Of a DNA stretch of 64,000 nt, positions 22,078 to 31,346 are shown in pieces. The notes beneath the pieces were generated by a model, which worked only from the letters and a program-made list of their open reading frames with translations, ran no database searches and was not told the DNA's origin. The position numbers and the translations under genes are program-made. This DNA is from Massilia soli. Its GTDB lineage: Bacteria; Pseudomonadota; Gammaproteobacteria; Burkholderiales; Burkholderiaceae_D. Position 1 is the first letter of the stretch. The number at the start of each line of letters is the position of its first letter. Where the stretch lies: positions 186,001 to 250,000 of the forward strand of contig NZ_JAFBIL020000005.1 in the NCBI RefSeq assembly GCF_016809835.1, read 5' to 3'.

Positions 22078-22662
22078 ATGGCTGAAATTGCTTCCTTCTT
22101 AGAATTGCTCGGCATGCTGGTCACCGACCCGCGTACCGGCGTGCTGCTGGCCCTGCTGGTGGCCGCGGCGGTCAGCGATCTCCGTACTTTCCGCATTCCC
22201 AACCGCATCACCGGCGGCGGCATCGTCTTCGCGCTGCTCTACAACACCATCGTCCCGCCCGAGTGGCACGCGGACTGGACCTGGGCGCCGGCCGGCATGC
22301 TGCTGGGCTTTTTCGCGATGCTGCCGATGTACCTGATCCGCGCCATGGGCGCCGGCGATGTCAAGCTGATGGCAATGGTCGGCGCCTTCCTGGGCGTCGC
22401 CGATACCGCCTACGCGCTGCTGTTCTGCATCGTCACGGCCGGCCTCTCCGCCCTGGTCTGGGCGCTGCACAAGGGTGTGATGCGCCGCATCCTGAGCAAC
22501 ACCGGCGCCGTCCTGCGCGGCATGTTCTGGTCATCCGTCGCCACCGGCAACCCGCAACTTCATCCCAACGCGATCGAATCGGTCGGCAAGCTCGCGTACG
22601 GAATCAGCATCGCGTTCGGCACCATCAGTTTCCTGATCGCACGGCAGTTCAACCTCGTCTAA
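22078..22662 (+). CDS. tadV: Prepilin peptidase of the Tad system (A24 family)
   Basis: A 194-residue inner-membrane aspartic peptidase that processes Flp pilin and the TadE/TadF pseudopilins. The two catalytic aspartates are visible in AAVSDLRTFRIPN (near residue 37) and MGAGDVKLMAMVG (near residue 98). Five to six hydrophobic segments are present, and the methyltransferase domain of classical type IV prepilin peptidases is absent, as is usual for TadV/CpaA. First gene of the Tad locus. Confidence 0.93.
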   Translation: MAEIASFLELLGMLVTDPRTGVLLALLVAAAVSDLRTFRIPNRITGGGIVFALLYNTIVPPEWHADWTWAPAGMLLGFFAMLPMYLIRAMGAGDVKLMAMVGAFLGVADTAYALLFCIVTAGLSALVWALHKGVMRRILSNTGAVLRGMFWSSVATGNPQLHPNAIESVGKLAYGISIAFGTISFLIARQFNLV

Positions 22663-22683
22663 CCGTCGCCCGGAGATATCACC

Positions 22684-23517
22684 ATGAAGAACTTCAAAGC
22701 GCTCGGGCTGATCCTGCTGGCCCTGCTGATCGGCCTTGCCGCGGCCGCCTACGCCACCGGATGGGTGTCGCGCCAGGCCGGCATCGCCTCGAACAAGGTG
22801 GTGGTGGCGGCAGTCGACATCGAGCTGGGCACCAGGATCAATGCCGAGATGCTGTCGACGCTGGACTGGCCTTCGGCTGCGGTGCCGCCAGGCGCGTTCA
22901 TCGACGCAAAGGACCTGCAGGACCGCATCGCCAAGGTCGGCATCCTGCGCGGCGAGCCGTTGATCGAGCGCAAGCTAGCGCCGCTGGGCACCCTGGGCGG
23001 CTTGTCGGCCGTCATCGCCGAGGGCAAGCGGGCCATGACCGTCAGGGTCAATGACGTGGTCGGCGTGGCAGGCTTCGCCCTGCCCGGCAACTATGTCGAC
23101 GTGATGGTCAACGCCCAGCAGGACAAGGACGGCGCCGAAGAGGGCAAGCAGATCAGCATCACGGTGCTCGAGCGCGTGCTGGTGCTTGCCGTGGCCCAGG
23201 AGGCCGGCCGCGACGACACCAAGCCGAAGGTCGTCAGCGCCGTCACCCTCGAATTATCGCCCGAAGATTCTGAGAAGCTCGACCTGGCGCGCAGCGTCGG
23301 CACCCTGTCACTGGTGCTGCGCAACCAGGTCGACCAGAAGACCGTCGCTACCGCAGGCATCACCAAGACCGAGCTGTTCGGCACCCCGAAGAAGCCGGCG
23401 CCCAAGCCTGCGGTAGCGGTCAAACGGCGCGTCGCCGCAGCCCCCCGCCCTCTCGCCGCCAGGCGCACTTGTGTGGAAGTGATCCAGCACGGCGCATCCA
23501 CGCTGAGCTGCTTTTGA
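22684..23517 (+). CDS. cpaB: Flp pilus assembly protein CpaB/RcpC
   Basis: A 277-residue protein with an N-terminal membrane anchor (residues about 5-28) and a SAF domain (residues about 38-105: VVAAVDIELGTRINAEMLS). The RcpC/CpaB core includes RAMTVRVNDVVGVAGFALPG. It is thought to act in the periplasm with the RcpA secretin. A basic Pro/Ala-rich stretch precedes a short C-terminal tail that contains two cysteines. It starts 21 bp after tadV. Confidence 0.92.
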   Translation: MKNFKALGLILLALLIGLAAAAYATGWVSRQAGIASNKVVVAAVDIELGTRINAEMLSTLDWPSAAVPPGAFIDAKDLQDRIAKVGILRGEPLIERKLAPLGTLGGLSAVIAEGKRAMTVRVNDVVGVAGFALPGNYVDVMVNAQQDKDGAEEGKQISITVLERVLVLAVAQEAGRDDTKPKVVSAVTLELSPEDSEKLDLARSVGTLSLVLRNQVDQKTVATAGITKTELFGTPKKPAPKPAVAVKRRVAAAPRPLAARRTCVEVIQHGASTLSCF

Positions 23518-23538
23518 CCCGCCACGGAGAACACAGCC

Positions 23539-25146
23539 ATGAACAAGCATATTGTCATTGCAGCCTGCAGCGCCGCCTTCGCTGCGCCCGCCTTCGCAGC
23601 GGCAGCCCCCAGCACCGGCACCTGCAAGGCCGTCGTCGTCGCCCAGACCGTGCAGGTAATGCTCGGCAAATCGTCGGTGGTGCCGCTGTCGGCTGCCGTC
23701 AAGCGCATCGTCGCCGGCGGGCAGGCCGCGGCAAAGCCTGGAGGGGCGCCGGCACCGGCGCCGGCAGAGGCCGCCGACACCGGCAGCATCGCCGACCTGG
23801 ATGTTTTGCTGCTGAGCCCGACGGACCTGTTCCTGCGCGGTAAAAAAGCCGGCGCTGCCAATGTCATCATGCAGGACGCCGCCGGCGTCTGCTACCTGCT
23901 CGACATCATCGTCGCGATCGACCCTGCCACCTTGCAGTCGAAACTGGCCGAGCTGATGCCGGAGGAAACCGGCATCAGCGTGCGCAGCGCCGAGAACGCG
24001 ATCGTGCTGACCGGCAAAGTCAGCGACGCCACCAAGCTCGACGAAGCGATGCGGGTGGCCGGCGCCTACGGCGGCGGCAAGCGCGTGGTCAACCTGCTGC
24101 GCGTCACCTCGCCCCAGCAAGTAATGCTCGAAGTGAAGATCGCTGAAGTGAGCAAGTCACTGCTGGACAAGTTCGGAATCGATTTCGCGCGCATGTTCAC
24201 GTCGGCCGACGGGCTGACCTCGCGTGTCATCTCGGGCATTTTCGGCGGCAACCCCGCCCTGCTGGGCAAGTTCGGCAACAATCTTGCCGGTGGCGCGGTC
24301 GAGAGCATTGCCGATGTGGCGGTCGGCGGCGGCAACTCCGCCGCGCGCTCCCGGCTGGCCGCAGCGGGCAAGAATTCCACGCTGCTCGGCATCGACGCCG
24401 AGAAGAAAGACGGCCTGGTGCGTGTCCTCGCCGAACCCAACATCATGGCGATCAGCGGCCAGTCCGCCAGCTTCCTCTCCGGCGGCAAGATCTTTATCCC
24501 GGTGGCCCAGTCGCGCGACAACGGCGGCACCACGATCACGCTGGAAGAAAAGGAATTCGGCGTGGGACTGAAGTTTTCGCCGACCGTGCTCGATGGCACC
24601 CGCGTCAACCTGAAGCTGGTATCGGAGGTGTCGGAACTGGCCCAGACCGGCTCGCCCTTCACCACCGTGGGCGGCGTCACCTCGGTGCTGCCCTCGATCA
24701 CCACGCGCAAGATCGACACCACGGTGCAGCTCAACGACGGGCAAAGCTTCGCCGTCGCCGGCCTGATCCGCAATAACGTCACCGAAACACTGTCGCGCTT
24801 CCCGGGACTGGGCGAGCTTCCGGTGCTCGGCGCGCTGTTCCGCTCGACCGAATTCCAGAAGGACCAGACCGAACTGATCTTCATCATCACCCCGCGCCTG
24901 GTCAAGCCAGCGACCGCGCTGGCCGCCCCGACCGACAAGCCGGCCGCCGAGGCGACCCTAGGCGAGTCGGTACGCGCCGCGCGCACATCGATGACGGTCA
25001 ATCCGGAGGCTTCGGCCAGCTCGGACCCGGCCACGGGCATCGACGGCCAGGCCGCGAAACAGGCGATCGACCGCTACCACGACAGCTTCAAGGCGCCGCC
25101 TCCGGTCGTCAACGTGATCAACATCGGCGGGACCCCAGCGAAATAG
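23539..25146 (+). CDS. cpaC: Tad secretin CpaC/RcpA
   Basis: A 535-residue outer-membrane secretin subunit. It has a signal peptide (about residues 1-21), a pilus/secretin N-terminal domain with a BON-like segment (ENAIVLTGKVSDATKLDEA), and the secretin domain from about residue 190 to 455. The domain's typical end reads RFPGLGELPVLGALFRST followed by TELIFIITPRLV. The C-terminal 80 residues are Ala-rich and look disordered. It forms the pore through which the Flp fibre leaves the cell. Confidence 0.94.
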   Translation: MNKHIVIAACSAAFAAPAFAAAAPSTGTCKAVVVAQTVQVMLGKSSVVPLSAAVKRIVAGGQAAAKPGGAPAPAPAEAADTGSIADLDVLLLSPTDLFLRGKKAGAANVIMQDAAGVCYLLDIIVAIDPATLQSKLAELMPEETGISVRSAENAIVLTGKVSDATKLDEAMRVAGAYGGGKRVVNLLRVTSPQQVMLEVKIAEVSKSLLDKFGIDFARMFTSADGLTSRVISGIFGGNPALLGKFGNNLAGGAVESIADVAVGGGNSAARSRLAAAGKNSTLLGIDAEKKDGLVRVLAEPNIMAISGQSASFLSGGKIFIPVAQSRDNGGTTITLEEKEFGVGLKFSPTVLDGTRVNLKLVSEVSELAQTGSPFTTVGGVTSVLPSITTRKIDTTVQLNDGQSFAVAGLIRNNVTETLSRFPGLGELPVLGALFRSTEFQKDQTELIFIITPRLVKPATALAAPTDKPAAEATLGESVRAARTSMTVNPEASASSDPATGIDGQAAKQAIDRYHDSFKAPPPVVNVINIGGTPAK

Positions 25147-25168
25147 GGGACGCCGCCCACAGAATCCA

Positions 25169-25220
25169 GCACCGGCTCTCCCTGCCGGTGCGCGGAGCAG
25201 CAAGCCATCCAGCCGGATGG
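25169..25220 (+). other. Two stem-loops between cpaC and flp
   Basis: Two perfect hairpins lie in the 107-bp gap: GCACCGGC/GCCGGTGC (25169-25176 with 25184-25191, 7-nt loop) and CCATCC/GGATGG (25205-25210 with 25215-25220). Neither is followed by a T-tract, so they are more likely RNA-processing or stabilising structures than terminators. They could raise pilin expression above that of the upstream genes; this role is inference. Confidence 0.6.
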
Positions 25221-25253
25221 ATCGTTATTAACCTCACCTTAAAAGGCCACAAA

Positions 25254-25460
25254 ATGAACAGCTTCCTGAAAACGGTAAAACAATCGGTCAAATCCTTCGC
25301 ACAGGACGATGAAGGCGCCCAGGTCGTCGAATACGCGCTGATCATCGCCGTGGTGTCGATCATCCTGGTGGTCGCACTGCGCAACCTGACTGGCACCAGT
25401 TTCAGCGGCTTCATCGACCGCGTCGCCACCTGCCTGACTACCTCGGCGTCCTGCGCCTGA
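25254..25460 (+). CDS. flp: Flp-type major pilin
   Basis: A 68-residue type IVb prepilin. The short leader ends at Gly and is followed by the processed N-terminus AQVVEYALIIAVVSIILVVAL, with the required Glu at +5 and Tyr at +6. TadV is expected to cleave between EG and AQ. The start at 25254 was chosen over an upstream in-frame codon because the pilin leader pattern begins here and the SD-like AAAAGG precedes it. It lies inside the locus, after the secretin gene, rather than first as in many Tad clusters. Confidence 0.94.
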   Translation: MNSFLKTVKQSVKSFAQDDEGAQVVEYALIIAVVSIILVVALRNLTGTSFSGFIDRVATCLTTSASCA

Positions 25461-25512
25461 TTGGCCAGCCGGCGGACCGCGCGCGGCAGCGCGGTCCGCC
25501 ACTGACGGAGAT

Positions 25513-26937
25513 ATGACCATGCACACGCTTACGCTCCATAGCCAGCCGCCGTTCCCGCGACAGCGCGAACCGGTACCGACGGCGATCAGTCGCCGGGTGC
25601 CCCGGTTTCACCGGCCCGCGCGCACGATGGGTCCGCGCATGCGCGGGAACGACGCCGGGGGCCGGTTCGCCCGCCGCCAGGGCGGCGCCGTGATGCTGAT
25701 GGTCTGCTTCCTGCTCTTTTTCCTGCTCGGATTCGTCGCGATCGCGTTCGATTTCGGCCGCCTGTTCATCGTCAAGACCGAACTCCAGACCGCCATGGAC
25801 AGCTGCGCGCTCGCGGCCGCCCAGGAGCTCGACAGCCAGGCCAGTTCCATGAGCCGCGCGCGCAGCGCCGGCATGACCGCCGCGAACGCCAACGGGGTCA
25901 ATCTGCAGTCGCCCAGCTGGGACGGTAAAGGCAAGGTCACCAGCGCCGAGATCACCTTCAAGGACGCGGCCTATGCGCCTCCCACGGCAGGCTGCTGCGC
26001 GCGCTATGTCCAATGCGAGCACCGCCAGGCCGGCGTGCGCACCTGGCTGATGCACGCAATGGCCGCCTTCACCGGCGACAGCGCGGCCTTCCCCGCTTCC
26101 CGCGACGTCGTCGCCAGCGCCGTCGCCACCCGCGCCAGCGCGCAAAGCACCTGCCCGATCCCGGTCGCCATCATGGCCCGCCCGGGCGGCACCCCGGCCA
26201 ACAACTTCGGCTTCCTGGTCGGCGAATGGGTCACCGTGTTCGACAAGGCCGGCGTCGGCATTTCGCCCGGCGAAATGGGCTGGTACAACCTGGACGGCAG
26301 CCGCAGCGCCAGCGAGACCGCGGCCGAACTGTCCGAGGGCGGCCGCTGCGGCACGCGCATCGGCGACACCTTGGGCACCCCTGGCGCGCAGACCAGCGTC
26401 GACCGGCCATGGAACTTCCGCTTCGGCATCTACAAAAACGCCGACTCGCCCAGCGAACACCATCCGGACCAGACCGGCTACGCCTACACCGAAGCGAACT
26501 GGAAGAACGCCGTGCCGCAGAACGCCTTCTCGGGAACACCGGCCGCCGGCTCGCACCCGACTGCGCAGAACTACATCACCAAGCGCGCCGCGTTCGCCTC
26601 GTTCGCCGACACCGGCAGCAACCTGAAAACCGGTTCGCAGATCGCCTTCAACGACAGCAACAAGCTAAACAGTTTTCACAAGCTGGCCACTCCCGGCGCC
26701 GGCGGCCAGCACCGCCAGTACGGATACAGCCGCCGCGTGGTCGTGGTCCCGGTCATCAATGGCAGCGCGCAGGTGATCGATTATGTGTGCATGTTCATGC
26801 TGCATCCGCTCAGTGGCCCGAACGATACGGCCAGGCTCGAGTTCCGCGGCCTGGCCAGCATCCCTGAAACCCCATGCGCCCCAAGCGGCATGCCCGGCGG
26901 CTCCGCCGGTCCGCTGGTGCCGGTACTGGTGAGGTGA
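25513..26937 (+). CDS. tadG: TadG-like pilus assembly protein with N-terminal TadE-type helix
   Basis: A 474-residue protein whose membrane segment (MLMVCFLLFFLLGFVAIAFDFG, residues about 59-80) follows RRQGGAV in the TadG/Flp-related pattern (putative Flp pilus-assembly TadG-like N-terminal domain). The rest is presumably periplasmic. The segment FIVKTELQTAMDSCALAAAQELD is typical. The first 55 residues are unusual: residues about 13-47 are encoded by a REP-like inverted pair (see repeat at 25549-25653). Translation could instead begin nearer the membrane helix, but the ATG at 25513 has a GGAG upstream. Confidence 0.85.
   Translation: MTMHTLTLHSQPPFPRQREPVPTAISRRVPRFHRPARTMGPRMRGNDAGGRFARRQGGAVMLMVCFLLFFLLGFVAIAFDFGRLFIVKTELQTAMDSCALAAAQELDSQASSMSRARSAGMTAANANGVNLQSPSWDGKGKVTSAEITFKDAAYAPPTAGCCARYVQCEHRQAGVRTWLMHAMAAFTGDSAAFPASRDVVASAVATRASAQSTCPIPVAIMARPGGTPANNFGFLVGEWVTVFDKAGVGISPGEMGWYNLDGSRSASETAAELSEGGRCGTRIGDTLGTPGAQTSVDRPWNFRFGIYKNADSPSEHHPDQTGYAYTEANWKNAVPQNAFSGTPAAGSHPTAQNYITKRAAFASFADTGSNLKTGSQIAFNDSNKLNSFHKLATPGAGGQHRQYGYSRRVVVVPVINGSAQVIDYVCMFMLHPLSGPNDTARLEFRGLASIPETPCAPSGMPGGSAGPLVPVLVR
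25549..25653 (+). repeat. REP-like inverted pair inside the tadG reading frame
   Basis: The left unit CCGTTCCCGCGACAGCGCG (25549-25572, continuing into AACC) and the right unit (25629-25653, with the core GCGCATGCGCGGGAACGAC) are inverted relative to each other and about 55 bp apart. Both share the CGCGGGAACG(A/G) end found in the intergenic palindromes at 46902 and 50406. The open frame is maintained through the whole element. Confidence 0.7.
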
Positions 26938-26940
26938 GCG

Positions 26941-27369
26941 ATGAGATCCCGTCAACATGGCGTCGCGCTGGTCGAATTTGCGTTCGTGCTGCCGCTGCTG
27001 CTGGTGCTGTCCCTGCTCAGCACCGAACTTGGGCGCGCGGTGTACCGCTACAACACCACCGCCAAGGTGGTGCGCGACGCGGTGCGCTACCTGTCGACGC
27101 AAACGCCCGGCACCCACGTCACCGAGGCCCGCAACCTGATCTTGTACGGTAACGTGGCCGGCACCGGCGAGCTGCTCGACGATGCGCTTACCGCCGCCAA
27201 CGTCCCGGCGCCAACCTGGCAGACAGCCGGCAGCAACCCCTTGATCAATACGGTCACGGTGCGCGTTACCGGCTACCAGTTCCGCCCGATGATCGCCAAT
27301 ATGTTCGGCGCCCGGTTCGCCGCGATCCCGTTCAACGACATCAGCGCGACGATGCGGAGTCCGATATGA
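26941..27369 (+). CDS. tadE: TadE-like pseudopilin
   Basis: A 142-residue minor pseudopilin. The leader MRSRQHG is followed by VALVEFAFVLPLLLVLSLL with Glu at +5 of the predicted mature protein, so it should be a TadV substrate. The single N-terminal helix is followed by a periplasmic domain. Starts 3 bp after tadG and overlaps the next gene by 4 bp. Confidence 0.9.
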   Translation: MRSRQHGVALVEFAFVLPLLLVLSLLSTELGRAVYRYNTTAKVVRDAVRYLSTQTPGTHVTEARNLILYGNVAGTGELLDDALTAANVPAPTWQTAGSNPLINTVTVRVTGYQFRPMIANMFGARFAAIPFNDISATMRSPI

Positions 27370-27794
27370 GAACGCGGCAGGCAGGTGCGACGACGGTGGA
27401 GCTGGCGCTCGTGCTGGTGGTGTTCTTCATGTTCCTGCTCGGGGTGACGGACTTCAGCCGCATGCTGTTCACCTGGAACGCCGCCACCGAAGCGACCCGC
27501 CTGGGCGCGCGCTTCGCGGTGGTGTGCGCCGACCCGGCCAACCAGCAGCAGGTGGTGGAAAAAATGCGCAGGATGGTGCCCGAAATCGGCGGCGTCAACC
27601 TGGCCTGGCAACCGGCCGGCTGCGACGCCACCAACTGCGCCGGCGTCACCGTGACCATCACCGCACTGAACTACCGCTGGATATCGCCGATTGCCGGCGC
27701 CGTGATGCCGGTGCGCTCGCTGCCGACCTTCAGCACCTACCTGCCGCGCGAGATGATGCGCCAGGACCCGAATAACGCGCTCATTTGCCAATAA
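27366..27794 (+). CDS. tadF: TadE/TadF-like pseudopilin
   Basis: A 142-residue pseudopilin. The leader MRTRQAG is followed by ATTVELALVLVVFFMFLLGV, again with Glu at +5. The downstream domain has one cysteine pair (CDATNC near residue 91) and a C-terminal cysteine. The start overlaps the tadE stop (ATGA). The tadE/tadF naming is by order; the two are similar to each other in layout. Confidence 0.88.
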   Translation: MRTRQAGATTVELALVLVVFFMFLLGVTDFSRMLFTWNAATEATRLGARFAVVCADPANQQQVVEKMRRMVPEIGGVNLAWQPAGCDATNCAGVTVTITALNYRWISPIAGAVMPVRSLPTFSTYLPREMMRQDPNNALICQ

Positions 27795-27813
27795 CCGAAG
27801 CGAGGGAACCGCC

Positions 27814-29004
27814 ATGAAGATCGCCATCGTCTCACCCAACAAGATCCTGCTGAACGAGATCGGCAAACTTCTGCAGGCCGCCTCGCATGTGGCGGTACTG
27901 GCCGAAGGCGGCAAGGAAAAGCTGCGCCAGGTGGCCGAACGGGACCAGCCGGACCTGATGCTGGTCGATGGCGGCGCTTTTTGCGACGGCAATAGCCTGG
28001 CGCCGATCGAAGACCTGACCACGCGCCATCCGCATCTCGCGGTGGTGCTGCTGTGCGGCGGCTGCTCGCCCGACTTCCTGATCAGCGCCATGCGCTCGGG
28101 CGTGCGTGAAGTGCTTGCGTCGCCGGTGGTGCCGGCCGACCTGGCGGCGACAGTCGAGCGCATCGGCAGCAAGCTGCGCAGCGCACAAAGCCGGGCCATC
28201 GGCAAGGTGCTGGCCTTCATCCCTTGCAAAGGCGGCAGCGGCGCCACCTTCCTCGCCACCAGCCTTGCCTTCCAGCTGTCGGAGACCAGGTCGGTGCTGC
28301 TGATCGACCTGAACCTCCAGTTCGGCGACGCACTGTCGTTCGTCCATGAGGGCCGCCCGCCGTCCACCCTGGCCGACGTGGCGCGCGCCATCGACCGGCT
28401 CGACGCGTCGTTTCTCGCGGCCAGCACGGCGCGGGTCGCGCCCAACTTCAGCATCATGGCCGCGCCGGACGACCATGCGCAGGCGGTCGAGATCACGCCG
28501 TCGCAAGTCGATGCGATACTCGCAGTCGCCGTCCTGCACTACGATTTTGTCGTGCTCGACCTCGGGCGCTCGGTCGACAACCTGAGCATCAAGGCGCTCG
28601 ACCGCGCCGACACGATCTACGCGGTGATGCAGGCCGGCCTGCCGTCGATCCGCAACGCCAAGAAGATGCTGGCCATCTTCAAGTCCCTCGACTATGGCCC
28701 CGCCAAGATCGCGCTGATCGTCAACCGCTTCGACCGCAAAGGCGCAATCGGCGTCGCCGAGATCGAGCGCACGCTGGGCAAGTTCACCATTCATACCGTG
28801 CCTAACTCGTACAAGCATGTCACCACCGCCATCGACCATGGCGAGCCGCTGGTGACCAGTGCGCGCTCCGACCCGGTGCTGCGCAACGTGGCGGAGCTGG
28901 CCGATTCGCTCAGCCCCCGCCCTCACGCCCCGCGCAACATGTTCGAACGCTTGCTCGCACGCGCCGCCGCTTCGACTTCAGGAGACTCCCATGTCCTTCC
29001 GTGA
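27814..29004 (+). CDS. tadZ: Pilus assembly ATPase-like protein CpaE/TadZ
   Basis: A 396-residue protein that places the Tad machine at its cellular site. The N-terminal 120 residues form a receiver-like domain, followed by a ParA/MinD-type domain with the deviant Walker [20 protein letters not shown] (near residue 133). There the usual second Lys is replaced by Ala, as is common in CpaE/Tad[16 protein letters not shown] gives the switch region. The 3' end overlaps tadA by 14 bp. Confidence 0.92.
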   Translation: MKIAIVSPNKILLNEIGKLLQAASHVAVLAEGGKEKLRQVAERDQPDLMLVDGGAFCDGNSLAPIEDLTTRHPHLAVVLLCGGCSPDFLISAMRSGVREVLASPVVPADLAATVERIGSKLRSAQSRAIGKVLAFIPCKGGSGATFLATSLAFQLSETRSVLLIDLNLQFGDALSFVHEGRPPSTLADVARAIDRLDASFLAASTARVAPNFSIMAAPDDHAQAVEITPSQVDAILAVAVLHYDFVVLDLGRSVDNLSIKALDRADTIYAVMQAGLPSIRNAKKMLAIFKSLDYGPAKIALIVNRFDRKGAIGVAEIERTLGKFTIHTVPNSYKHVTTAIDHGEPLVTSARSDPVLRNVAELADSLSPRPHAPRNMFERLLARAAASTSGDSHVLP

Positions 29005-30340
29005 GAAATTGACCGCCATCGACGGCAGTGCCGCCGAGGCCCGGGCTCCGGCAGCAGGCGCCAGCGACGACTACTTTGCCATCAAGACCCGCATCCACCT
29101 CAAGCTGCTCGACAAATTCGACCTCGCCGCGCTGGAGGCGCTGCCAGGCCCGCTGCTGCGCGCCGAGATCGCGGCCATGACCGAACGCCTGCTGGACGAC
29201 GAACAGGCCGCGATCAATGAGCTGGAGCGCCGCTCGCTGATCCGCGATATCCAGCACGAGATGCTCGGCTTCGGCCCGCTCGAACTGCTGATGGCCGATC
29301 CGACCGTGTCCGACATCCTGGTCAACAGTTACCACCGCATTTTTGTGGAACGCCGCGGCAAGCTCGAACTGTCGCCGGTGCGCTTTACCGACGAAAAGCA
29401 CCTGCTGCGCATCATCGACAAGATCGTTTCCCTGGTCGGACGCCGCATCGACGAATCGAGCCCGATGGTCGATGCGCGCCTGCCCGACGGCTCGCGCGTC
29501 AACGCCGTGATCGCGCCGGTCGCCCTCGACGGGCCGATGATGTCGATCCGCCGCTTCGCCCATATCCCGCTCAAGATGCACAACCTCGTCAACGACCTGC
29601 GCAGCCTCACGCCCGACATGGCCACCATGCTTGAGGGCCTGTGCAAGGCCAAGGTCAACATGGTGATCTCGGGCGGCACCGGCGCGGGCAAGACCACGCT
29701 GCTGAATATCCTTTCCGGCTTCATCCCGCCGGACGAGCGCATCGTCACGCTGGAAGACGCGGCCGAACTGCAGCTGCAGCAACCGCACGTGGTGCGCATG
29801 GAGACGCGCCCGCCGAACATCGAAGGCAAAGGCGAGATCACCCAGCGCGCGCTGGTACGCAACGCGCTGCGCATGCGGCCCGACCGCATCATCATCGGCG
29901 AGGTGCGCGGCGCCGAGGCGGTCGACATGCTGCAGGCGATGAACACCGGCCACGACGGCTCGCTGACGACGATCCACGCCAACAACCCGCGCGACGCGCT
30001 GTCGCGCCTGGAAAACATGGTGGGCATGGCGAACCTGAACCTGCCGCACAAGGCGGCGCGCCAGCAGATCGCATCGGCCATCACTGTGGTAATCCAGGCA
30101 CTGCGCCTGATCGACGGGCGCCGCAAGATCACCAGCATCCAGGAGATCACCGGCATGGAAGGCGACATCATCACGATGCAGGAGATCTTCGCTTTCCGCC
30201 AGACTGGCGTCGCCACCGACGGCACGGTCGAAGGCTACTTCCAGGCCACCGGCGTGCGGCCCAAGTTCAGCGAGCGCCTGCGCTCATTCGGCATCGCCAT
30301 GCCCGACACGATGTTCGACAGCGCGCGCCGCTTCCAGTAG
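28991..30340 (+). CDS. tadA: Tad secretion ATPase (CpaF)
   Basis: A 449-residue VirB11/GspE-family hexameric ATPase that powers Flp assembly. Walker A is [13 protein letters not shown] (about residues 227-239), and the Walker B/His-box region reads [18 protein letters not shown] followed by [15 protein letters not shown]. The ATG at 28991 lies within the last codons of tadZ and is preceded by AGGAGA; an upstream start in this frame would be buried in tadZ. Confidence 0.95.
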   Translation: MSFREKLTAIDGSAAEARAPAAGASDDYFAIKTRIHLKLLDKFDLAALEALPGPLLRAEIAAMTERLLDDEQAAINELERRSLIRDIQHEMLGFGPLELLMADPTVSDILVNSYHRIFVERRGKLELSPVRFTDEKHLLRIIDKIVSLVGRRIDESSPMVDARLPDGSRVNAVIAPVALDGPMMSIRRFAHIPLKMHNLVNDLRSLTPDMATMLEGLCKAKVNMVISGGTGAGKTTLLNILSGFIPPDERIVTLEDAAELQLQQPHVVRMETRPPNIEGKGEITQRALVRNALRMRPDRIIIGEVRGAEAVDMLQAMNTGHDGSLTTIHANNPRDALSRLENMVGMANLNLPHKAARQQIASAITVVIQALRLIDGRRKITSIQEITGMEGDIITMQEIFAFRQTGVATDGTVEGYFQATGVRPKFSERLRSFGIAMPDTMFDSARRFQ

Positions 30341-30349
30341 GAGCCGACC

Positions 30350-31342
30350 ATGACCGCCAATGCCGCCGGCCACACCTCGCTGATCCTGTCGATGCTGGTT
30401 TTCATCGCAGTGATCCTGCTGCTCGAAGGGCTATACCTGATGTGGAAGACCTACAAGGGCCCAAAGGTGAAAAAGGTCCACCTGCGCCTGAAAGCGCTGT
30501 CGGCCGCCGGCGACAGTTCGGCCCAGTCGCACCTGCTGCGCGAGCGGATGATGAGCGAATTGCCGCCGTTCCAGCGCTTCCTGCTTCGCCTCCCGCGCGC
30601 GCACCAGCTGGACCGCGTACTGCTCCAGGCGAACCTGGGCTGGTCGGTCGCCAACCTGCTGCTCGCCTGCGTGGCGCTGTCCGCGGCCAGCTACCTGGCC
30701 GTAACGGGGATGCTGCACCAGTCCATGCTGGCCGGCCTGCTGGCCGCCGGCGGCACCGCCTGGCTGCCGCTGGCCTATGTACAGTACCGCCGCTCCAGGC
30801 GCCTGAGAAAGCTGGAACAGCAGCTGCCCGACGCGCTCGACCTGCTGGCGCGCGCGCTGCGCGCGGGCCACGCCTTCGGCGCCGGCCTGCAGATGATCGG
30901 CGAGGAGATGAGCGAGCCGATCGCCAGCGAATTCCGTTTCGTGCACGACGAAGTCAACTTCGGTGTGTCGCTCGAACAGGCGCTGTCGAACCTGTCAGTG
31001 CGCGTGCCGATCACCGACCTGCGCTATTTCGTCGTGGCGGTGCTGATCCAGCGTGAATCGGGCGGCAACCTGACCGAGGTGTTGACCAACCTGTCGCGGT
31101 TGATCCGGCAAAGGCTCAAGCTGTTCTGGCACGTGCGGGTGCTGTCGGCTGAAGGCCGCCTGTCCGCCTGGCTGCTGTCGCTGCTACCGTTCGCGATCGG
31201 CGGCCTGATGACGGTGTTTAACCCGACCTTCATGGAGCCCATGTGGACCGACCCGATTGGCCAGACGCTGGTGCAAAGCCTGCTGGTGTCGATGGCGCTC
31301 GGAATCCTGATGCTTCGCAAGATTATCCGTATCCGTATCTGA
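30350..31342 (+). CDS. tadB: Tad inner-membrane protein TadB
   Basis: A 330-residue GspF-domain membrane protein. It has an N-terminal helix, a helix pair around residues 95-145, the cytoplasmic T2SSF domain (QLPDALDLLARALRAGHAFGAGLQMIGEEM), and two C-terminal helices. The conserved NLTEVLTNLSRLIRQR segment is present. With TadC it forms the inner-membrane platform that couples to TadA. It follows tadA by 9 bp. Confidence 0.93.
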   Translation: MTANAAGHTSLILSMLVFIAVILLLEGLYLMWKTYKGPKVKKVHLRLKALSAAGDSSAQSHLLRERMMSELPPFQRFLLRLPRAHQLDRVLLQANLGWSVANLLLACVALSAASYLAVTGMLHQSMLAGLLAAGGTAWLPLAYVQYRRSRRLRKLEQQLPDALDLLARALRAGHAFGAGLQMIGEEMSEPIASEFRFVHDEVNFGVSLEQALSNLSVRVPITDLRYFVVAVLIQRESGGNLTEVLTNLSRLIRQRLKLFWHVRVLSAEGRLSAWLLSLLPFAIGGLMTVFNPTFMEPMWTDPIGQTLVQSLLVSMALGILMLRKIIRIRI

Positions 31343-31346
31343 GGGG

